Translations under genes and position numbers: made by a program
Part shown: positions 32,901 to 37,659 of the stretch, one piece after another
Layout of the letters: every line of letters begins with the position of its first letter
Numbering within the stretch: the first letter of the stretch is position 1
The notes under the pieces: model-generated
What the model was told of the DNA's origin: nothing
The model's input: the letters and a program-made list of their open reading frames with translations, nothing else
Databases searched by the model: none
Assembly: GCA_035649895.1 (NCBI GenBank)
Contig: DASRIS010000171.1
Location: forward strand, 1-37,659
Direction: 5' to 3'
DNA: 37,659 nucleotides
DNA from: DASSUC01 sp035649895
GTDB lineage: Bacteria; Actinomycetota; Actinomycetes; Mycobacteriales; Micromonosporaceae

Positions 32901-33165
32901 GGTCCGGGCGGTCCGGGCCGCAGGCCGGCGCCAGCAGCCGGCGCAGCCGGGAGACGAAGACCTGCACGGTGTTCGCGGCGGTCGGCGGCGGGGCGACCCC
33001 CCACAGCTCACCGACCAGCTCGGCGACAGTGACCAACGCACCAGGCCGCATGAGAAGCAGGGCGAGCACGGTACGCAGCCGCGGCGCGGTCGGCGTGAAC
33101 CGGCCGCCGTCGCCGTCGGTGACCTCGAGCGCGCCGAGCAACCCGAACCGCATCGAGTCCGCCAT
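29950..33165 (-). CDS. AfsR/SARP-family regulator (OmpR-like DNA-binding, BTAD, NB-ARC, TPR)
   Basis: 1071 residues. N-terminal winged-helix domain (about 5-95: RFGLLGALEV, TVAELVGELWG, VQVFVSRLRRLL), BTAD domain (about 100-245), an NB-ARC-type ATPase with Walker A GKAGCGKT (K327) and Walker B VLVVLDDA, and a C-terminal array of TPR repeats (about 690-1060) with many LGD/A-Y-x-R motifs. AfsR-like proteins activate secondary metabolism or development in actinomycetes; ATP binding and TPR contacts tune DNA binding. No biosynthetic cluster is visible beside it. The ATG at 33165 is preferred: TACCCT (33179-33174) lies 8 bases ahead, suggesting a leaderless start. An in-frame upstream start at 33201 would precede that promoter. 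Confidence 0.93.
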   Translation of the reverse strand: MADSMRFGLLGALEVTDGDGGRFTPTAPRLRTVLALLLMRPGALVTVAELVGELWGVAPPPTAANTVQVFVSRLRRLLAPACGPDRPDQLLRTWPGGYCLGIAPEQVDAQRFERLAGAGRRALAAGDAARSAAALRAALALWRGPALADVTEGEALRAYAAELGEEHLLVQEQRIEADLALARDRELVGELRTLTANHPLREAFWRQLLLALYRSGRRAEALDAYQRLRRLLVNELGVEPGGDVCRVHRAILAGDPPDQLVPAGAGERAVVAVAGSRLPADIADFTGRTEALAAIRSAIPAARLAAAVPTCGAVPVVAISGKAGCGKTTLAVHAAHLLHTAFPDGQLYAHLRGAAGPPVEPAEVLARFLRALGLDGATIPETVDERSELFRARLAGSRVLVVLDDAAGDAQVRPVLPGAPGCAVLVTSRGRLCGLEGVTALELPLFAPDEALELLRRVAGGERIGAELGAAGRIARLCGLLPLAVRVAGAKLAAKPHWSVGDLADRLADERRRLGELQAGDLDVRASIALSYQAGTPADRRTFRLLSLVPAADFPAWVVAALAGTDLASAESTVERLVDMQLVQAAGRGRCGQLRYQLHDLLRVYAAERLDIDEPRPEREAALDRLLGAYLDLARLADAALQPGRLSGARTAPAGPWPVAPRLAAQVSGAPLAWYATEHRALLTTVARAYAAGRWECTWALADYVAGFLELRTYWDDLHSLAALALDAARQGGSAAGEAVALRVRGSLLWDQSDTAAAADCYRRSVEILARIGARHDRAHALGELASLSLHAGRWEDGAAYLDECLPVFQELDDRRGLAYACRTRAMYLSDRGRPDEALEYFGRSLAYYRELGDRRWEAYVLLLRSGPLWRRRRLDEAAQSITDCLPILMALADHRWQAYALRRLGDVRRDQGRPVDARSCYRYALEVLERLGDRIARADTLRALAELCLAEGALAEARERLGESLAIFRDLGYARGQPFAVLGLSRVAAAEGRHLAAAALAEQALAAFRAFGFPLWEARALTVLGEAVAAAGDLATASGHWHQALARFRDLGSHEADRVVELLATGVGVG

Positions 33166-33173
33166 ACCCGGCA

Positions 33174-33179
33174 AGGGTA
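33174..33179 (-). promoter_or_regulatory. Candidate -10 box of the SARP gene
   Basis: TACCCT on the minus strand fits TAnnnT and lies 8 bases before the ATG at 33165, within the short gap after the adenosine deaminase gene. It would allow the regulator to be transcribed separately. Confidence 0.35.
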
Positions 33180-33221
33180 GACGTCTTTCGATCATCGGCA
33201 CCAGGTTGCCAGCGTGCGGGG

Positions 33222-34229
33222 TCAGGCCGGGGCGAGGTCGGCCAGGCGGGCACGGGTGGCGTCGTCACACAGCGCACCGGCCAGGCCCGCCGCGTACGCG
33301 TCGGCCGCGCTCACCCCGTGCGCCGCCGCCACCTCGTACTCCCGACCGAGGTCCGTGCCGAACATGGCCGGGTCGTCGGTGTTGATCGTGCAGGCCACCC
33401 CGGCCGCCCGCAGCCGGGGCAGCGGGTGCTCGTCGAGCGAGGCCACCACCCGGGTACGCAGGTTGGACGTCGGGCACACGTCCAGCACGACGCCCCGGTC
33501 GACGATCTCGGTGAGCAGTCCAGGGTCCTCGACCGCCCGGATGCCGTGGCGGATGCGCGCTGGCTCGTACCCGAGGATCTCCTTGACGGAGCCGGCGCCG
33601 GCGGCCTCCCCTGCGTGCGGGACCAGCGCGAGCCCGCCCTCGCGGGCGATCGCGAACGCCTGGGCGTAGGGCGCCGCCGGGCCGGCCGGCTCCATGCCGC
33701 CCAGGCCGAAGCCGACGATCCCGCGGTCCCGGTACCGCACGCATGTCCGGGCGCACTCCTGCGCGATGCCCGGGTCGAGGGTCCGGTAGATGTCCGGGGT
33801 GAAGCGGATGGTGACGCCGTGCCGCTCGTACGCCTCGACGGCGCCCTCGGTGTAGCCGGTGAAGATCTCGTCCCAGGCGATGCCGCGCTGCACCCGCTCG
33901 CAGGGCGAGAAGATCGCCTCCAGGTAGACCGCCCCGAACGAGGCCGCCTCGGCCGCGTAGTCCACCACCACGCGCCGGAAGTCGTCACCGGTGCGCAGGC
34001 AGTTGGTGGTCAGGATCCACACCTCGATGAAGTGGGCGAAGTCGGTGAACTCGTAGAGGCGGGCGAGGTCGTCCACGGTGTCCGCGGGCAGCGGCTGCCC
34101 GTTGCGGCGGGCGATCGCCAGCAGCGTGGCCGGGCGGATCGTCCCCTCCAGGTGGACGTGCAGCTCGATCTTTGGCTCGGTCCGGCCAGGTCCAGGTCCA
34201 GACACGGGTACGGCAGCGGCGTCCGTCAT
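33222..34229 (-). CDS. add: Adenosine deaminase
   Basis: 335 residues, normal for the family. It converts adenosine or deoxyadenosine to inosine or deoxyinosine in purine salvage. Zinc and catalytic residues: HVHLEG (H24, H26), HAGE (H205, with catalytic E208) and NTDDP (D285, D286); GLGGME and RIRHGI are further family motifs. It has no signal peptide. The ATG at 34229 gives the homologue-like start; an in-frame GTG at 34241 cannot be excluded and neither has a clear ribosome binding site. It lies between the pseudoprotease and SARP genes, all on the minus strand with gaps of 60 and 56 bases, so partial co-transcription is possible. Some family members act on related amino-nucleosides. Confidence 0.92.
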   Translation of the reverse strand: MTDAAAVPVSGPGPGRTEPKIELHVHLEGTIRPATLLAIARRNGQPLPADTVDDLARLYEFTDFAHFIEVWILTTNCLRTGDDFRRVVVDYAAEAASFGAVYLEAIFSPCERVQRGIAWDEIFTGYTEGAVEAYERHGVTIRFTPDIYRTLDPGIAQECARTCVRYRDRGIVGFGLGGMEPAGPAAPYAQAFAIAREGGLALVPHAGEAAGAGSVKEILGYEPARIRHGIRAVEDPGLLTEIVDRGVVLDVCPTSNLRTRVVASLDEHPLPRLRAAGVACTINTDDPAMFGTDLGREYEVAAAHGVSAADAYAAGLAGALCDDATRARLADLAPA

Positions 34230-34289
34230 GCCGGAAAGCACAGCACGACGGACGCCGCATCGGGTAGCCGGGCCGGTGTCCTCAGCCGC

Positions 34290-35888
34290 TCAGAGGTTCA
34301 GCGCCCAGCCGTCGATCTGCCCGGTGTTGCCGGTCCGGCAGTCCGTGACCCGCAGCCGCCAGGAGCCGTTGGCCAGCTCCGCCGAGAGGTTCACCACAAA
34401 CGTGGTGTGGATGTTGTCCCCGCTGTCCGCGCTCGGGCTCAGCAGCCGGTACGCCGAACCGTCCGGGGCGACCAGGTCGATCTGCAGGTCACCGCGGAAC
34501 GGGTGGAGGATGTGGACCTCGACGGTGGCCGCCGTCGAGGGCGCCCGGGCGCAGCCGGAGACCGTGACGGTGCTGTTCACCGCGGCGCCCGGGAAGTCGG
34601 GGACCGCCACGTTGGCCCCGTTGGCCCGGGAGCACGGGTTGGGGGGTGCGAACCGCACGTAGAGCAGCCGGTTCGGGGTGCCAGCGCCGGGGTTGTTCAC
34701 CGCGTTCAGCGTCGCGTTGGTGAACAGGCCGGCCGCGACCTGCGCCGGGCTCCAGGTCGGGCTCGCGGCCAGCAGGAGCGCCGCACCCCCGGCCACGTGC
34801 GCCGCAGCCGTCGACGTGCCGCTGATCGTCGAGATGGCGGTGTTGCTGGTGTACCAGGCGGAGGTGATCGACACGCCCGGCGCGAAGATGTCCACGCACG
34901 TGCCGAAGTTGGTGAACGAGGTCTTGTTGTCGTTGGAGTCGGCGGCGCTCACCGTGACCGCCTCGGCCACCCGGCCGGGTGAGAAGCTACACGCGTCGCT
35001 GTTGCTCGACCCGGCCGCCACCACGTAGGTCACCCCGGAGGCGATGGAGCTGCGGACCGCGGCGTCAAAGGTCGCGGTGGCGCTGCCGCCGACGGTCAGC
35101 AGCGCCACCGCTGGCTTGACCGCGTTCGCGGTCACCCAGTCGATGCCCGCCACGACCTGCGCGATGGAGGCGCTCCCCTGGCAGTTCACCAGGCGTACGG
35201 CGACCAGCGTGGCGCTCTTGGCCACCCCGTAGGTGGCACCACCGGCGATGCCGGCCAGGTGGGTTCCGAGGCCGTTGCAGTCGCTGGCGTCGTTGTCGTT
35301 GTCGATGACGTCCCGGCCGCTGACCGCCCGTCCGCCGAACTCGACGTGGGTGAACCGGATCCCCGTGTTCATCACGTAGATCCGCACCCCGGCTCCGGTG
35401 TTCGGGTAGGTGTAGCTCGCGTTCAGCGGGAGGAACCGCTGGTCGATGCGGTCCAGGCCCCATGGCGGGTTCAGCTGCGTGCCGCCGGTGGGCGTCGTGG
35501 TGGCCTGCGGCACCCGGTCGGCCTGGCTGATCCGGTAGGTCGCGTTGCGCTCCACGTAGGACACGGCCGGATGCGCGGCGAGCCGCTGCGCGGTCGCCTC
35601 GTCCGCGGCGACCTCGAAGCCGTGCAGCGCCGCCGAGTACCGGTGTCCGATCCGGGCGCCGCGGCTGGTGGCGAGCTCGGCGACCCGGCCGGCTGCGGCG
35701 CCGTCCCGCAGCACCACCAGGTACGAGCCGGCGATGACCTGGGCACCGCCGCTACGGATCTGGCCCGGTGCTCCGGCGCCGGTGGCCTGGAGCTGCGCTG
35801 CTCCACTCAGCGCAAGGCCTATGCCTGGGACCGCGCCGACGGTGGCGATGGCCGCCGCGAAGATGGCGGCGGTGGCGAGCCTTCTCAC
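34290..35888 (-). CDS. S8 subtilase-like pseudoprotease with I9 propeptide and P-domain
   Basis: 532 residues: signal peptide (about 1-33), I9-type propeptide (about 48-118), subtilase fold (about 150-415), and a C-terminal P/proprotein-convertase domain (about 430-532). The catalytic machinery is missing. The Asp motif reads MNTG (N174), the His motif reads GLGTHLAG (L207 in place of catalytic His), and the oxyanion-hole region reads AAGSSN (S294 for Asn). Only the nucleophile Ser remains (S359, GTSTAAAH). The frame is uninterrupted, so this is unlikely to be a decaying gene. It probably binds rather than cuts proteins, perhaps as a decoy, inhibitor or chaperone for the active paralogue next to it. 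The GTG at 35888 has GGAGG 6 bases upstream. Confidence 0.9.
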   Translation of the reverse strand: MRRLATAAIFAAAIATVGAVPGIGLALSGAAQLQATGAGAPGQIRSGGAQVIAGSYLVVLRDGAAAGRVAELATSRGARIGHRYSAALHGFEVAADEATAQRLAAHPAVSYVERNATYRISQADRVPQATTTPTGGTQLNPPWGLDRIDQRFLPLNASYTYPNTGAGVRIYVMNTGIRFTHVEFGGRAVSGRDVIDNDNDASDCNGLGTHLAGIAGGATYGVAKSATLVAVRLVNCQGSASIAQVVAGIDWVTANAVKPAVALLTVGGSATATFDAAVRSSIASGVTYVVAAGSSNSDACSFSPGRVAEAVTVSAADSNDNKTSFTNFGTCVDIFAPGVSITSAWYTSNTAISTISGTSTAAAHVAGGAALLLAASPTWSPAQVAAGLFTNATLNAVNNPGAGTPNRLLYVRFAPPNPCSRANGANVAVPDFPGAAVNSTVTVSGCARAPSTAATVEVHILHPFRGDLQIDLVAPDGSAYRLLSPSADSGDNIHTTFVVNLSAELANGSWRLRVTDCRTGNTGQIDGWALNL

Positions 35889-36012
35889 GATGTCCTCCGG
35901 TCTCTCGGACGGTCCTGGTCTCTGCACCCGGGCGTCCGGTCTGGTCCGTGCGGGCACGGTCTGCTGCGGGCGGGCCGAACCTGGTGCGTGCAGGGCACGG
36001 TCTTGCGGACCG

Positions 36013-36044
36013 GGGCCCCGGTGCGGCATGCCGCACCGGGGCCC
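36013..36044. terminator. Perfect 32-base palindrome between the two subtilase genes
   Basis: Bases 36013-36028 are the exact inverse complement of 36029-36044 with no central spacer. As RNA it makes a 14-base, almost all-GC hairpin with loop CATG. It lies 90 bases after the stop of the upstream subtilase gene and 124 bases before the pseudoprotease start, so it probably ends the upstream transcript and separates the two genes. Confidence 0.65.
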
Positions 36045-36133
36045 AGCCCGACCTCCCCGGGTCGGTTCGTTCCCACCGCCCTGTCCCAGGCCGTTCGACG
36101 CTCATGACCCGGGACAGGCCGGGTGGTGCCACG

Positions 36134-37659
36134 TCACGACACGTTCAGGGCCGTGTCGTCGATGACGAAGGAGGTCTGCAGGGACCAGTCCTCCGTCCCG
36201 GTGAAGCGCAGGGTGATGGACTGGCCGGCCCACTGCGCCACGTTGAACGACCGCAGCTGGTAGCCGGCCGCCTTGTTCAGGTTGGAGTACGTGGCGAGAG
36301 TGGTCGTCACGCCGCCGGCGATCACCTGCACGCGCAGCGTGTCGTACGCGATCGTGGTGGTCGTCTCGGCCGTGTCGATGTGCAGCCAGAAGCTCAGCGA
36401 GTAGGACGTGCAGCCGCTGGGCAGCGCGACCGCCTGGCTGAGCGTGTCGGTGTGGGTGGTGCCGTAGCCGGCGAGCCACGCGTTCCACGTGCCGGAGCGC
36501 GGCGGCTGGCCGGAGCCACCCCACTGGCCGATCACACCGGCGGTCGCCGTCCACCCGGTCGCTCCGGACTCGAAGCCCGGGTTGGCGAGCTTCTGGCCGG
36601 GGCTGCCGCAGCCACCCGTACCCGTCACGGTGAGGGTGTAGGTGGTGGTCCGGGTCGCCGAGGTGCCGGTGCCGGTGATCGTGATCGGGAAGGTCCCGGT
36701 CGGCGTGGTGGTGGCGGTGGCGATGGTCAGGCTGGACGACTGGCCCGAGGTGATCGTGGACGGGCTGAACGCCGCAGTCGCACCCGCCGGCAGGCCCGAC
36801 GCGGACAGGTTCACCGTCTGCGGGCTACCGGATGTCGTCGCGGTGGACACCGTGGCGCTGACCGACCCGCCCCGCACCACCGAGCCGGAGCTCGGCGACA
36901 CCGAGATGGAGAAGTCGTTGCCCGGCGTGCCGCCGTTGACCACGAACAGGAGCCGGTTCGGCGAGCCGGTGCCCGGGCTGGTCACCACGTTCGGGGTGGC
37001 GTTGTTCACCATGTTGTCGCGCACCTGCTGCGGGGTGAACGACGGGTTCTGCGCCACGACCAGCGCCGCCACGCCAGCGGTGTGCGGGCTCGCCATCGAG
37101 GTGCCGCTGATCGTGTTCGTCGCCGTGTCAGAGGAGTGCCACGCCGAGGTGATGTTCACGCCGGGCGCGAAGATGTCCAGGCAGGTGCCCCAGTTGGAGA
37201 ACGACGCCCGGGCATCGTTGTTCTGCGTCGCCCCGACCGTGATCGCCGCCGGGGTACGCGCCGGCGACGAGGTGCACGCGTCCGCGTTGGAGTTGCCCGC
37301 CGCGAGCGCGTACGTCACGCCGTCGTTGATCGAGTTGGTCACCGCGTTGTCGGTGGCGGTGTCGGCCGGGCCGCCGAGGCTCATGTTCGCCACGGCCAGC
37401 TCGCCCGGGTCGTGGTCGCCGGTGACCCAGTTGATGCCGTTGATCACCTGCGCGTAGGTGCCCGACCCGTTGCAGTCCAGCACCCGTACGCCGACCAGGG
37501 TCACGCCCTTGGCCACGCCGTACGCCGTGCCGCCGGTCGTGCCGGCCACGTGCGTGCCGTGCCCGTGGCAGTCGTCGGCGCTGCCGCCGTCGATCGCGTC
37601 GAACCCGGTCACCGCCCGGCCACCGAAGTCGGTGTGCGTGAACCGGATGCCGGTGTCGA
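36134..37659 (-). CDS. Secreted S8 subtilase with Ig-like and C-terminal binding module, 5' end outside window
   Basis: 508 residues are visible; the frame leaves the window at the right edge, where the catalytic Asp motif DTG is the first complete codon set (Asp at 37657-37655). The remaining motifs are intact: catalytic His in HGHGTHVAG (His codon 37561-37559), oxyanion Asn in AAGNSN, and Ser in SGTSMASPH (Ser codon 37099-37097). The protease domain is followed by a Ser/Thr-rich Ig-like domain (FSISVSPSSGSVVRG to YTLTVTG) and a jelly-roll-like module starting LANPGFESGATGW, which often binds carbohydrate or protein. It is a secreted protease. It is clearly paralogous to the pseudoprotease downstream, sharing GIRFTH, FGGRAV and SWGTC/NFGTC-type segments. 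Confidence 0.93.
   Translation of the reverse strand, partial: DTGIRFTHTDFGGRAVTGFDAIDGGSADDCHGHGTHVAGTTGGTAYGVAKGVTLVGVRVLDCNGSGTYAQVINGINWVTGDHDPGELAVANMSLGGPADTATDNAVTNSINDGVTYALAAGNSNADACTSSPARTPAAITVGATQNNDARASFSNWGTCLDIFAPGVNITSAWHSSDTATNTISGTSMASPHTAGVAALVVAQNPSFTPQQVRDNMVNNATPNVVTSPGTGSPNRLLFVVNGGTPGNDFSISVSPSSGSVVRGGSVSATVSTATTSGSPQTVNLSASGLPAGATAAFSPSTITSGQSSSLTIATATTTPTGTFPITITGTGTSATRTTTYTLTVTGTGGCGSPGQKLANPGFESGATGWTATAGVIGQWGGSGQPPRSGTWNAWLAGYGTTHTDTLSQAVALPSGCTSYSLSFWLHIDTAETTTTIAYDTLRVQVIAGGVTTTLATYSNLNKAAGYQLRSFNVAQWAGQSITLRFTGTEDWSLQTSFVIDDTALNVS

Noticed and set aside
31675..33180. 501-codon plus-strand frame antisense to the SARP gene
   Set aside because: Low-complexity Arg/Gln/Ala composition and no recognisable domain.
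29950..34229. SARP plus adenosine deaminase as part of a biosynthetic gene cluster
   Set aside because: No synthase, tailoring or transport genes of secondary metabolism are present in the window.
33318..34982. 554-codon plus-strand frame antisense to add and the subtilase
   Set aside because: Val/Arg/His-rich shadow typical of GC-rich antisense frames; no ribosome binding site.
34290..35888. Pseudoprotease as a sequencing or assembly error
   Set aside because: Three separate catalytic positions differ, one by more than one base, while the frame and all domains are intact.

Overview
The window is very GC-rich chromosomal DNA from a filamentous or mycelial actinomycete. The gene order, the GTG/TTG starts, c-di-AMP riboswitches in front of NlpC/P60 genes, a class E sortase and the protein sequences point to the Micromonosporaceae, but I cannot name a genus. 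The central block crgA - DUF881 - sortase - trpG || pknB - pknA - pbpA - rodA - pstP - fhaB - fhaA - tRNA-Leu is the classic actinobacterial growth and division locus, arranged as in Mycobacterium tuberculosis, where it lies close to oriC. The window is therefore probably near the replication origin.

Layout. (1) Bases 1-1244: the end of an integrated element, namely a tyrosine integrase (5' end outside the window) whose 3' end faces a tRNA-Gly(CCC) gene. (2) 1245-4383: a TetR relic, a gene-poor stretch, then a CopB-type P-type ATPase behind a perfect CsoR-like palindrome. (3) 4559-6725: a secreted M43 metalloprotease, a PNPOx-like protein, and dcd, the last two divergent and both apparently leaderless. 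(4) 6802-12400: a peptidoglycan-hydrolase block, with two paralogous NlpC/P60 endopeptidases, each behind its own promoter and c-di-AMP riboswitch, flanking a LamG-like lipoprotein and a transglycosylase-like/amidase fusion. (5) 12425-14780: two overlapping CNNM/CorC-type membrane proteins. (6) 14928-27740: crgA and the DUF881-sortase-small membrane protein-trpG operon, convergent with the seven-gene fhaA-to-pknB operon; trpG and pknB share a CTAG at their stop codons. (7) 27870-29915: tRNA-Leu(CAG), a 650-base gene-poor stretch with one cryptic coding fragment, then an M23 peptidase and a second amidase in tandem. (8) 29950-37659: a SARP/NB-ARC/TPR regulator, adenosine deaminase and two paralogous S8 subtilases, all on the minus strand; the second subtilase runs off the right edge.

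How it fits together. Most of the window concerns building, sensing and cutting peptidoglycan. RodA and PbpA form a SEDS/bPBP synthase pair. PknA and PknB phosphorylate division and wall targets, PstP reverses this, and FhaA/FhaB read the phosphorylation through FHA domains. CrgA recruits wall enzymes to the septum. Five secreted hydrolases (two NlpC/P60, two amidases, one M23) surround this core, two of them under predicted c-di-AMP control.

The most unusual item is the S8 protein at 34290-35888. Its reading frame, propeptide and P-domain are intact, but the catalytic Asp, the catalytic His and the oxyanion-hole Asn are all replaced, while its neighbour keeps the corresponding motifs. It looks like a secreted pseudoprotease paired with an active paralogue.
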